DNA of 64,000 nt. It comes from Calvatia gigantea. Its lineage: Eukaryota; Basidiomycota; Agaricomycetes; Agaricales; Lycoperdaceae. Positions 32,707 to 45,100 of this stretch are shown one piece after another (position 1 is the stretch's first letter; every line of letters begins with the position of its first letter). A program made the position numbers and the translations under genes. A model generated the notes under the pieces. The model saw nothing but the letters and a program-made list of their open reading frames with translations. It was not told where the DNA came from and did not search any database. The DNA is taken from contig JACAAK010000016.1 of the NCBI GenBank assembly GCA_025093985.1, positions 310,001-374,000 on the forward strand, read 5' to 3'.

Positions 32707-35700
32707 ATGAATAACGATTACAGACGACGGGTAGCCGCCATGCAGACCCAGCAAGCCCAACCCCAACGCCGCAACCCGCTCACGAACGCCGGCAATGTCC
32801 AGCAGTTTCCACAAGCCCAGCAACCGACGTCCCCAAAACCGCCCCCAAAGTCCTCATCGCCACCCCTTCCTCGCCAGAACAGCAAGACAACACCGCCGAC
32901 ACCCCCGAGAGTCATTGTGGACAGGCACAATAGGTTCCAGTTCACCCGCGTGGGCTTCTTGGGAGAAGGTGGCTTTGCTCGAGTCTTTGAAGTCAAAGAC
33001 CCCCGAGACACGAGCCTTGCTTGTAAGGTCATTACCAAGAGTTCCCTCAAGACGAAGAAGGCCAAAACAAAGGTGATTGTCAGCCCCTTTTAGTGGATAT
33101 GCTCACTGACCCGTTTGAAAGCTATGGGCAGAAATTAAAATTCACCGTTCCCTCGAACACCCAAACATTGTTCGCTTCCATGATTGCTTCGAGGACCAGG
33201 AAAACGTGTATATGACCCTGGAGCTGTGTCCTTCCGGTTCCCTCATGGATATGCTGCGTCGACGGCGCCGCTTCACGGAACCAGAAGCTCGGTTCTTCAT
33301 GGTTCAGCTCATCGGTGCATGTCACTACATGCATACTCACCAAGTCATTCACCGTGATTTGAAACTCGGCAATCTGCTTCTCGATGCCAACATGAACATT
33401 AAGGTCGCCGATTTCGGTCTTGCTGCGCTGATCGAGAACCCCGGAGAAAGGAAGAAGACCATCTGCGGAACACCCAATTATATCGCTCCAGAAGTCTTAT
33501 TTGATACGGTTAATGGCCACAGTTTCGAAGTCGACACTTGGTCCATCGGTGTTATTCTTTATACCCTAATTATCGGTCGACCTCCGTTCCAGACGAAAGA
33601 CGTCAAGGACATCTACAAGTGAGCCGTACTCTTACCTTATCTGTCTGGTTTCTTATGTCTTGTATTCACTAGGCGCATCCGCGACAACGAATACGAATTC
33701 CCGCCCGACCGCAGAGTTGGATCTGCCGCGAAAACCCTCATCCAGCAAATACTCACTCCCGATCCTTCCCAAAGACCCACCCTCTTCGAGATTTTAGACC
33801 ATCTCTTTTTTATCCAAGGACCGGTCCCTTCTTATATTCCCTCCTCGGCACACGACTGCCCCCCTGATTTCAATAATATCACGCCGAGCGTTTCTGAGAG
33901 TAATCTGAGACGTCTGCGACGCTACGCTTTCCTCGATCAAGGCATGGCACCGAGCAATAGTGGCAACGTTCCCCAGAGCAATAGTGGCAAGACCATGACG
34001 AGCACGATTCAACAACAGGAGAAAGAATTCCAAAAGGCCATCCAGCCAGGTTCTCCTATCTCCGCTTTGCTCAGCTCAGCGCGGCAGCCCCTAGTCATGG
34101 GTGTCTCACAGAATCCTTCTGACGGCGCCACTAGCGCGCCTAACCCAAGGGAGAGTGCGCTATTGAGAAAATTGCAGGCTGCCAAAGAAAGTCCTCTACG
34201 TCGCAACTATATCAATGCTGACGATGAGTCGAACGCGGAGGAAGATAAACGTGCGAGGAAGGAACTCGAGGCACAGAAGGCTCGTATTGTTGCTCAAATG
34301 GCCCCAGTGCGAGAAGAACCGGAAGAGGAGGAGGGTGATGGTGTGGAAGATGAACCGAATCCGTTAGCGCCGAAGGATAAGTACGCCCACCTAGCCGAAA
34401 AACTAGCTGCGGCACCAGCAGTTGCGGTAACCGCGCCCGCACCACGTCCATTACCGCAGATCCCTGTTCAGAAGGAACGTGTAGCGCTGGCCCCCGCTAG
34501 GACCGCAAAGGAGAATATCCTGACATCCTCAGCCCTCGCTGCTTCGATGACAACAATGCCTAAGGGTGACAGCATACCCAGCAGTCTAAAAGTTAAAGGG
34601 AGAGAGAGAGTTGTAAGTGTGCGGGGGGAGAAGGAGAATATGCCCATCGCTCCAGGTTCGTGACCATCCTTTTTCGTCGAACGGAGCCCTTCTGACATGA
34701 CCTTCTCCATAGTCGATATGGCACCTTCGGTACCAGCTAAACCAGAGAAACGCTTTGATGCAGGCATTGAGGGCTCATTGAAGCTGAACGGTTTTGATGC
34801 TGCGGCACAGACGCTGACTGCCGCATTTGAAGCGAAGACTGCTGGGCGCGTTTTCCGTGATTACTCAAATGCACCACTTGTGGAAGAGAAAGTATTCATC
34901 GTCAGTTGGGTTGACTACTGTAATAAGTACGGGATGGGATATGCGCTTACTGATGGGAGTGTGGGCGTATACTTCAATGATAGCACAAGTTGCGTGTTGA
35001 GCCCCGATAAAGTGTTCGTCCGCTTTCCTTCTTTCCCTATTACGCGGTGCTAATTCTGCATCGCGGGACAGGCACTTCGATTATATCACGTCGCGGCACC
35101 AAGGGAACGCCTACATCCGGAAATCGTTTACCGTCAATACGTATCCTGAGGAGCTGAAGAGCAAAGTCTACCTCTTGAAGAGTTTTGAAGGGTATATCAT
35201 GGACCGGTTATTCAACCACCATGACTACGTGTACCGAGATACCGAACGTACGAAGGGCATGGAGTGGGTGCACAAGTACCTAAGAATGAAACATGTCATC
35301 GTGTTCAAACTTTCACACGATGTTCTCCAAGTACGCTTTCTAGTTCCTTTTGGCTTCCGAAGTCTCACCTCACTGCCCCATTCTTAGTTCAACTTCTACG
35401 ACCATTCTAAACTCATACTCTCGTCCCATGGCTTGCTTATCACTCACATCGACAAGAGCTACAACCTGACAAGACATACACTTTCAGATGTCATGGCACA
35501 ATCACTGAACCCTGGATCGAATCCCGATCCGGAGCAAGCGAGGTTTAATCAAAAGCTTGTGGACAAGCTGAAATACTGTAAAGAGGTGCTCGTGAGTATC
35601 AAGGAGGCAAGTGCGGGAGTGGCAGCGAAACAGCAGGAACCAGTGGTGGTGCAACAAGAGCGGATGCCGTTACGACCGCAGCAGCAAGAACGGACAGAGT

Positions 35701-35825
35701 GCGTCCAAGCGCCAGTCCAAAAAAGGACTGAGGCACCGGTTCCCCTCGGTAATGGCCATACTTACACGAATGCGCAGCAGCAGCATGGATTGATGGCGAG
35801 AGCATCGAGAATGACGCTTCGGTAG
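32707..35825 (+). CDS. CDC5: Polo-like protein kinase
   Basis: Mitotic Ser/Thr kinase of the Polo family. Six exons (32707-33072, 33122-33618, 33673-34655, 34713-35013, 35072-35330, 35388-35825) join to 947 residues. A Pro/Gln-rich N-terminus precedes the kinase domain, with Gly loop [10 protein letters not shown] (about 84), HRDLKLGN (about 199), DFGLAAL, an activation-loop Thr in [14 protein letters not shown] and [12 protein letters not shown] long linker of about 330 residues (acidic and basic, with KEN-like AKENI and EKENM, possible APC/C degrons) leads to two Polo boxes. PB1 includes [20 protein letters not shown] (about 680-760) and PB2 includes [19 protein letters not shown] (about 775-850). 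The C-terminal tail is Gln-rich. The linker is longer than in yeast or animal members. The frame is intact. Confidence 0.95.
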
Positions 35826-37476
35826 GAGACTAGCTCCGACTGACTCTTTCCATATCCCCTTTCATCTCGGGTATTTATTTTATTCTTTTTTGAGCTCTCT
35901 ATTCAACAATATCACATCTTTGTTTCTTCTACGGCTTTTGTCTTGCATATCGCTCGCTCTCACGTTTTCTTTACCTCTTAAGGTCGTGTAATTCTGTGTC
36001 CATATTTACCGATCCCAATTTTACAGTCATCACCGTGGTCCTTTGGTTTTCCCCTTCACCCTGACGGTTGAATATTTCTTTTGGATTATCAAGACGGTGT
36101 CGGTCCGACTTTGAAGATCTGAAGGCCCGACTGAGACTCGATTAGACGCTGCAACTGGTGGTTACAGAAGTACTCCCATAGCTTACGGATATGAATGGAG
36201 TCATTCCTTCTGCGCCCAAGGCGGTGTATTTGCTATCGACCACTTGGATACAAGGTTTTAATGGTAGTTAGGTGGGGCTTCGGAGTCGTAATGATGAGCG
36301 AAATTAGCTGTGGTAATTAGCTTTGCTTCCAATTGCTGTGAATTGTAAGGTATTTAGGCTTTGCTCGGGGGACATTAGCAGACCGGGAACGTTAGAAGAC
36401 AGTCGATAGTAATCGCCTAAATGGTCGTGGAAGACCATTGTAGAAGGTAATTGAGTGCTGCGAATCCTTCGGAGCAGCTCGGCCACCCAGCACCAAGTTT
36501 CGGACACATTCGGATTGTCGCGATTGTTCCAGAAGGACAAGACGGTTTAGTCGTTTCGCTCCGGATTAGTTGCATAAATTTTAAGAGGTCCCGTTCCATA
36601 TTGTGTCTTGAGAAGACCCAGGTCAAAAGCTGTCGAGGTTCGGGTGGTCAAGAGACGAATCACTCCGGCAAGCGGCCGCAGGCTCCTCATCAATTGATGT
36701 TCTATGTTTATCGTCACTTAGGTTGGTACCGATAGCTGAAAGGGTGTCGGTATACCTTGCTCCGTGGATAATGGATGTGTGTCAGCTCGAATTGTGGGGT
36801 TTCGAGTCATTCCGAAGGCAGACGAAGGCAGTTGTGGCCCATGGGCTGCGAGGTTGGTGGAGAAAACCGGTTAGAAGGAGTTAACGTTGATTATTGTCAT
36901 CTAGACCTGTGCTTGCCCCTTCCACGGATCTAGATAAAATTCAGTTTCTGCTGGATATGTGTCATACACTGAACAGGGCAGCTTTGGCATTAACCTGCCA
37001 CTACTGAACAGCGCATTTTCCTCACCATGTTCCAAACACTGGAAAGGAGAAACTGGTTGAAGCGCTACGATCAACAGCTGAGTCATCTGACCGTCGGATA
37101 CCACGGAGCGTAAGTAAGGCACAGCGCCGATCAAGGAATACCAATTTGAGACCACGAGCCGACTGGAGCAGATGCGAGATTCCGGCTTGGCATGACATCG
37201 AGTCAGGGCACATTGTTTCAACTGATTTCAGCCACTCAGCGCTCAGCTGTGCGTGTATCTTCCGTACTTCGTTGACTAATGCAGAACACGAGAAAACCCA
37301 ATCGGATTTTCATTTTCGGGGATAACCCTGGCACCTTGGAGATACTGGTGCCGTCGCGCTTGCGTCAAGTTTCCGCGTAATAAGATTCTCAGCTTCCGGG
37401 GTTAACATGAAATACATAAACCCAGTCGCATCTTTTTTTACCTGCCTGTGCAAAGGTTTTTCGTCCCAACCTCAGG
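35826..37476. other. Gene-less stretch between the kinase and the ABC transporter
   Basis: The first 200 bp is T/C-rich 3' flank of the kinase gene. On the minus strand, 36304-36540 and 37022-37221 hold short frames that look vaguely like pieces of a decayed F-box/LRR protein, but no exon chain or start could be supported. Nothing else was seen. Confidence 0.4.
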
Positions 37477-40400
37477 ATGTCGGGACATCATCGGCTCAGT
37501 GATCTCCAGGAGGAGACGTCGTCTCAGATAGCCTTTCGACCCCCTTCCCAATCAATAGCGCTGGATGTGGAGCAGCGCACAGAACACACTCACCACGCCC
37601 ACCCCGAGTTCCAACCACGCTCTCCTTCGCGCCCTGGCGCCCGTTCACGAAGCTCTTCGGTTTCTCATGTTGACGTGACATTCTTTGACCCAGAGGGGGT
37701 TCGGGAATTGAAGAGAACCTTAACGGCGGAATCTGTGAAGGCATCTAAAAATGTCGACCCGGAATCTCAAACCTCTACGAATACGGATTCGACCCTTGCA
37801 CTGAAGCAAGGGGAGCCGTTCGACTTTGCAAAAGTCCTCCGTAAAACTTTACAAAGGTACGCAGATGATTTTGATCGTGTAAACCAGCCTTTATTCAAGG
37901 CGTCGACAGACAAGAAGAATACCAGATTAAAAACAGGGAACTTGGAGTAGTATTCAGGGACCTTCGTGTGGTCGGTCTCGGGGCAACTGCGTCCTATGCA
38001 CCTACAATGAGCTCCATATTCAATCCCTTGAGCGTAGTCGAAGCAATCCAAAAGGCTCGGCATCCACCTACTCGCGATATTTTGAGTGGGTTTGAAGGTG
38101 TCGTCAGGCCAGGAGAGATGCTTCGTAAGTGTATATAGTTTGACCACGGAATTGTTACTAATCCTTTATTCTACACAGTTGTCCTTGGGAGACCGGGGTC
38201 AGGTTGCACCACTTTTCTCAAGACGCTCGCAAATAGGAGAAAAGAATATCACGCTGTAGACGGCGAGATCCATTATGATTCCATTTCTCCAGAAGACCTA
38301 CAGCGACACTACCGGGGCGACGTGCAATATTGTCCCGAGGATGATGTCCACTTTCCTACCCTCACCGTGGAGCAGACTCTCAAATTTGCTGCGACCACTC
38401 GCGCTCCCCGCAACCGTGCCGGTGAGAGCCGCAGTGAATACGTCAATCGAGTGACCAATATGCTGGTCACTGTCTTCGGCCTGCGACACGCACGGAAGAC
38501 CCTTGTGGGCGACCACATGATACGGGGGGTTAGTGGGGGTGAAAAGAAGCGGGTCTCTATCGCCGAAGCCATGGCCGCCCGTAGCTGCATAGGTGCTTGG
38601 GATAAGTAAGCGACCCCCCGACCACATTGATTTTCTATCCTCACCGAGTGACTCTTGTTAGTTCCACCCGTGGACTTGATGCCTCCACAGCATTAGAATT
38701 CGTTCAAGCACTCCGGATTGCGACCGACACCTTCCGCACCACCACCATCGTCTCTCTTTACCAAGCTGGGGAGTCGATCTATAAGCATTTTGACAAAGTT
38801 TGCGTTATCTATGAAGGCAAAATGGCATACTTCGGTCCCGGCGATCTCGCAAGGCAATATTTTATTGATATGGGGTATGCATCACACCCAGAGCCATGAC
38901 CCGTCTATTGACATGGATCGTTCATAGATACGAGCCAGTGAATAGGCAGACTACTGCTGATTTTCTGGTTGCAGTGACTGACCCGAATGGTCGGATTCCT
39001 CGACCCGGTCCTCTCCGCCCCCCACAAACTGCCAATGAGTTTGCAGAGTATTTCAAGAACTCTGACCTCGGGAACCGTAACCGTCAAGAGATCCAGGAAT
39101 ATATTTCGGGATCCGTCGGTAAGGTGGATCGCGCAAGAGCATACAAGCAAAGTGCCCGTGATGAAAGTGCTCAGATGTCACGGAAGGGAAGGTGCGTGCA
39201 TGTTTCTATGCATATTCTGTTAATATGTGCCTGATTCGTCATCTCCCGAAGCCCTTACTTGATGAACATCCCTGAACAGATACGAGAAGTCGTGATCCGT
39301 CGTGCTCAGATCTTGCGAGGAAATTTGCTCGTCACTGGTTTAACCCTCTTGTACGTGCTCAATCAAATCTATGCTTTTATAGCTCAGGTTTTAAACTTCT
39401 CCGCTCAGCTCTTTCATCTTCCAAGCACTTATCATGGGAAGCATTTTCTACAACGTGCAAGATAATACAGCGGCATTTTTCTCTCGTGGAGGCGTCCTCT
39501 TCTTGTGAGTTTTTGATATATTACTGTTGCTATTTCCCCTAATATTTTGACCCCTCATACAGCGCTCTTCTGTTCTCCGCCCTGACTGCAATGGCTGAGA
39601 TTCCTGCTCTATTTGCCCAACGCCCCATAGTTCTTCGTCACCAACACGGCGCTCTCTATCACCCTTTCATCGAAGCCATCGCACTCACATTTGTAGACGT
39701 GCCGATTACCCTCGGCATAATCATCGTTTTCGCAATTGTTCTTTACTTTTTGGTGGGGCTTCAACGGAGTGCAGTAAGTACTCAGGGCTTGCAACTTGCG
39801 TATATGCTGGCTGATCGGTGCCTTTTAGGATCAATTCTTGTAAGTGCAGGCCATTTTTAGCATAGATGTTCAGATCTTACTTGTCCTCCAGCGTTTTCCT
39901 TCTTTTCTTGTTCACAATGTGCCTCACAATGAAAGGATGGTTCCGAGCAATTGCTGCTTTATTCGCGACGGATGCGATGGCACAGTCGGTTGCCGGTATT
40001 TCCGTCCTCGCCCTTGCGATTTACACCGGTAAGTTATCAGTTCTGATAACCTTGCTGAACGGATCTGACGGGACGTAGGTTACACCATTCCCAAACCTAC
40101 TATGATCGGAGCTTTGCGGTGGATTACCTACATTAACGTAAGCCACATCATGTCCGTTGTTCGGTCTGTTTTAATCCTTATTCCTCTTTGCCTTAGCCTT
40201 TGCGTTATGGGTGTGTCTTCCCAATTATTATCTTCCTCGGGTTATGGCTGATCACGACTCCAAAGGTTCGAGGCTGCCATGGCGAACGAGTTCCGAACTC
40301 TTCAAGGTGCATGTTCAAGTCTTGTGCCCCAAGGCCCTGGCTACGAAAATGTTACAATTGAAAACCAAGTATGTACGGCGGTCGGCTCATTGCCCGCGCA

Positions 40401-43274
40401 ACCCTTCGTCGATGGTGACCGCTTCTTGGCCCTTTCTTATGGATTCTCGTGGTCCAATGCTTGGAAGGTTCGCATCTACGTCATATTTCGTTGCTCGCGG
40501 CTAAAATCTACACGTTGCACCGCAGAACTATGGTATCGTCATCGCCTACGGTATCGGTTTCTTTATAGCTCTCCTTGTTTTCACGGAATTCATGACCTCC
40601 GCCTACCACGAGAGTGCTGTCGTCCTCTTCCGTCGTGGGTACAAGAAGGTTCGGATCACCAATGACGAAGAAACGGCTACCACCAACGAGAAGGAGCGCC
40701 TACCCGAGTCAAACAAAGAACTGGAGGAGGAGGCCATTGGGTCGCGCACTCCAATGACGGATATCTTCTCTTGGCAACACCTTGATTACACCGTTCCCAT
40801 TCCTAGTGAAGGGGATCGGAAGTTATTGAACGATGTTTCGGGTTATGTTGCTCCTGGGAAGTTGACGGCGCTGATGGGAGAATCTGGCGCGGGGAAAACA
40901 ACTCTCTTGAATGTTCTCGCACAGAGGACTTCAACGGGTGTTGTGAAGGGAGATGTTTTCGTCAACGGCCAGCCTCTACCCAATGATTTCCAGGCTCAAA
41001 CGTATGTTTTCCCCCTGGCTTGGTCTCGATATAGGACTCAAGCTATAGATAGCGGTTATTGCCAACAGATGGATACGCACGTTCCTGAATGCACAGTTCG
41101 AGAGGCACTGCTGTTCTCCGCCAAGCTCCGTCAACCTCCTTCTGTCCCAATCGCCGAAAAGGAAGCCTAGTGAGCTCGTTCATCCCTGGGTATGCTCCGC
41201 CTATTGATGCCGTTTTTTTGCGTAGTGTTGAAAAATGCCTAATGATGTGCGGCCTCGAAGACTTCGCAGAAGCCACCATCGGTTCCCTTGGCGTTGAGCA
41301 CCGCAAACGTACAACCATCGGGGTTGAGCTCGCAGCGAAGGTACTGTCTGACAATTTACTCAGTGTTCGGCACTACTGATGTTGGGTTTGTAGCCGAAGC
41401 TCTTGCTCTTCCTTGACGAACCCACTTCTGGGCTTGATTCCCAGAGCGCCTGGGCCATCATGTCCTTCCTTCGGTCTCTCGCAGATAGCGGCCAAGCTAT
41501 TCTTTGCACGTGAGCTCTCCGACTCTCATATTGATAACCTTTCGACTGACATGCCCCCAGGATTCATCAGGTATGGGAGCATGGCCTACGTCCCCCGATT
41601 CATTCGAGAACTCAATTATCCCTCTCAGCCATCTGCTGAACTGTTCCAGGTCTTCGACCGCATGCTCCTACTCAAGAAAGGTGGACAAACTGTTTATTTT
41701 GGCGACCTTGGACGCAACGCTACGACGCTAATCGATTATTTTGAGGGAAATGGTGCTCGCAAGTGTGGGCCTGACGAGAACCCGTGAGTCCAAGTCCAGT
41801 TGTGGAAGTGAATTGTTGCTTAAGCGGGCCCTCTATAGGGCTGAGTACATGTTAGATGTCATCGGTGCTGGTGCGACTGCGACAAGCGAGCAGGATTGGC
41901 ATACCATCTGGGAAGGCTCTAAAGAGGCAACTCTACTCCAAGAAGAAGTTGAAGGTATCCACAACGAAGGTCGCGGGAAGGCCGCTGTTGAGGCAACGTT
42001 CACATCCGAGTTTGCCACATCTTGGTTCTATCAAACCTGGGAACTCGTCAAGCGGGGGCACGTCGCGTATTGGAGAAATCCCACATATTTGATGGCCAAA
42101 ATGGCGTTGAATATCATCGGTGGCCTCTTCATCGGCTTCACTTTCTTCAAGGCCTCCAACTCCCAACAAGGCACCCAGAACAAGCTCTTCGTGAGTCTAA
42201 TTTCACCGTCCCCCCATAACTACCCTGCTGATTTGTTTTGATACCTTAGTCAATTTTCATGGCGACAATTTTGAGGTACTTCGTCCTAACCACTTAGTCT
42301 GATAGCCTAAGCTCATTGATACCCCTAGCGTGCCGCTCTCCAATCAATTGCAAGTTCCGTATATTGATAAGCGTACCATCTATGAGGTTCGCGAGAGGCC
42401 GAGCCGCATCTATAGTTGGACCGCCTTTACGACAGCACACCTCTTGGTCGAGATTCCCTGGAACATAATCGGCTCTTTATTCCTCTTCTTCTGTTGGTAC
42501 TGGACCGTCGGCTACTCTACAGATAGGGCTGGATATACCTACCTCATGCTCGGGATTGTTTATCCACTCTACTATACTACGATTGGCATCGGTATTGCTG
42601 CCGCCGCTCCGACCGCTGAGATTGCAGGCATTTTGTTCTCAACGCTCTTCTCTTTCGTTGTTGCCTTGTGAGTCGCTTATATCCCATGGCATTGCTTATC
42701 GTTGACCTTTTCGATTTGCAGCAATGGTGTGTTGCAACCATATAGGCAGCTACACTGGTGGAAATGGATGTATCGCCTCTCGCCCTACACCTACCTCGTC
42801 GAAGGTCTTCTGGGCCAAGGTCGGTTTTCTGCACCACTACTCCTTTGAAACAACTGACTTGTCTTACAGCTCTTGGCCATCAATCAATTGAGTGCTCCGC
42901 CGTTGAATACGTTCAACTCGAGCCACCATCTGGAGTGACTTGTGCGCAATATCTCGATCGGTTTATCTCGTTTGCCGGAGGATATGTCACCAATCCCGAC
43001 GCCACTACTGCCTGCCGCTTCTGTAGTATGTCTACTGCAGATCAATTCCTCGCTTCGGGCTTCAACATATACTATAAACATGCCTGGCGTAATTTTGGTC
43101 TCATGATTGCATACGTCATTTTCAACGTACGTTTTCCGTTTTTCGCCCTCCGCTTTCTGTCACTCACTATATCAAAAGGTCGCTGTCGTTTTCGTCTTCA
43201 CGTACATCTTCCGTATCCGCACGGGAAGTCTTCTCCCTGATTTTGGTAAGAAGACGAAGACAAATAGAGCCTGA
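37477..43274 (+). CDS. PDR-type (ABCG) full-length ABC transporter
   Basis: Plasma-membrane efflux pump of the pleiotropic drug resistance type, laid out (NBD-TMD) twice. Twenty-five exons join to 1494 residues: 37477-37856, 37910-38124, 38179-38605, 38662-38874, 38928-39191, 39252-39350, 39409-39504, 39563-39773, 39829-39839, 39892-40028, 40079-40137, 40197-40210, 40266-40467, 40526-41001, 41053-41169, 41226-41340, 41394-41509, 41561-41570, 41629-41783, 41839-42190, 42250-42275, 42329-42667, 42722-42819, 42870-43126, 43179-43274. NBD1 has the PDR-typical altered Walker [18 protein letters not shown] and WDNSTRGLD. NBD2 has [17 protein letters not shown], then [15 protein letters not shown] and CTIHQPSAELF. 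Hydrophobic segments fit 6+6 helices. The frame is intact, and length and motif order are normal. Substrates cannot be predicted. Confidence 0.95.
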
Positions 43275-44599
43275 TGACTTTTAGAGCCGGAGATAGATTT
43301 ATTGCAACTAATGGACCTTGTTAACATATGACAAACGTACGATATCTCACATAATCCGCAAGGATTTTTGACTCTAATACAATGCTCATAATGAATAACT
43401 GACGCGTAATGATGTGAATGAACTGCAACGGGAATCACGTTCTGCCGCTCGACGAGTTGGACATCAGAAACGGCTCTCTCCTGACACGGCCCAGAATTTC
43501 TAGTTTGCACTCGAACTGGTGCGATCACGCTTTTTCGTGGCAGCTGGCATATCCTACTCCATTAATTCTCGCAACGTCCCATCAATGCATCATGCATCAA
43601 CCTTCGTCGCCCTTTGCTTTGGAAATTATTGCCTGTTTTTTGAACGTCCCCTTTTTGTTCACGGGCTTGCTTTCCGGAAATTCCATATTTAGCTACTTCG
43701 CATTCTGCCAAGTTCATCGACAACCTATGGGCAAAATGATGTGAAGAGAACTCACCGTTGAGCGTTGCCTCGGATTCGGCAATGGTGGTGGCACAGGATT
43801 TCACCCAATCAAAATAATTAGGGCAAACCACCCCTGGCCAATGCCACGACCTCCCAACCGAGGCCAACTGCTACGAACAGCCGCCATAAATGACGTTCCG
43901 TTCAAGCATTAAGAATCACGTTTCATCTTTCCTGGCAACCGTTGACCGGAACCCGCAGATTGCCCACCCGCAGTGATTTTTTCATCCGTTTCCATAGGTC
44001 CCGCGTTGCTTGACAGGCTTCAGCAAGATTTGTCTTTAGTCTCCCCTGCCTCTGCTTTTCCTATTCTCTCAAACTGGATCCCAAGGTGGAACGGCTCCGT
44101 AATTCCATATGTTTATCTCATTCTGGAATATATCGGAAGAGGGCGTCCGGGTGAGGTCACCTCTTGAGAAGCTTCTTCGGACATACATCTGCGCGTGGTT
44201 GGTGTTTCGCTCAGGTACCCTCAAGTCCGTTAAGTTCTTATCTTCATATCTTGCATTGGCCTCAGTTCCCGGATTGCAGCACATTGGATATTTTAATTGA
44301 ATCTTTATAGTGAACCCACTCCAGGTCCATCGAAGTACCAACCAGTGATTCAATAGCACTGACTCGTATTTCAAAATTTCACGTTTCGTCGTAATACATT
44401 ACCGCGAGTATGCAAGGTTTTAAAGCCCGTCATATCGCTCCGAGCTGTCGAAGCAACTACCCACCCCGATGGTCAGGGCTAGCTGAGGCCACCGAAGATG
44501 CGCGTGCCTTGAGGGAGCGATTCTAAAATACGCGAAACTCAATCGCGTAGTTCACATAGTGTTTTCGAAGAACATCAGTTAGGAAACCTAAAACTATCT
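43275..44599. other. Gene-less stretch after the ABC transporter
   Basis: 3' flank of the transporter, then about 1 kb with no supported gene or repeat. Confidence 0.45.
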
Positions 44600-45100
44600 G
44601 ATACCCCTTGGTTCGTTGATCTCCGAAATCCCCATCTAGCTCCACTGATAATTGGTCTATGTAGTACTTTATACATCAGTACGTCTGATACCTCTTAGGG
44701 ACAGGAAAGGTTTCGCACTGGGTTGTCCAAATGCTGGAAATGCTACCGGGGCGAGATAATATCAGTAATCCCAAAGAGGTACGCCGCATGACCCACAACA
44801 TGCAAAGATCGGGGCGTTGTTCCCACTGATATCCTTCCTATCTTAGTTGCACGAGGGCATACGGTTACTATCGACACGACAGGATACTGATATGTGATAT
44901 GAGGATTCTAAAGTTCCGGCTACTTTATTCAAAAAAGTAAAATCATTAGAGTCCTATCTCAAATATTATTTTATTCACCGGGAGTTGTATCCAGTCGTGT
45001 ATGACAAGGGACGAACTGCCCATATATTCAATGAAGGGGCAATATCATAGCCTTCATTTGTTGGTTCAACCAAAGTGTCCTAGCCTACTCCCAGGATGGC
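44600..45100 (+). repeat. Fragment A of the membrane-protein repeat (upstream part)
   Basis: This stretch aligns by eye with 48650-49070, the 5' flank of the split membrane-protein copy, for example TCGCACTGGGTTGTCCAAAT here against TCACACTGGGTTATCCAAAT there. It also resembles parts of 56560-56830. No coding exon follows. CpG is normal here and lost in the 48.7 kb copy. Confidence 0.5.

Noticed and set aside
36304..37221. Minus-strand fragments resembling an F-box/LRR protein
   Set aside because: Similarity is only impressionistic, frames are broken, and no start, F-box motif or exon chain could be shown.
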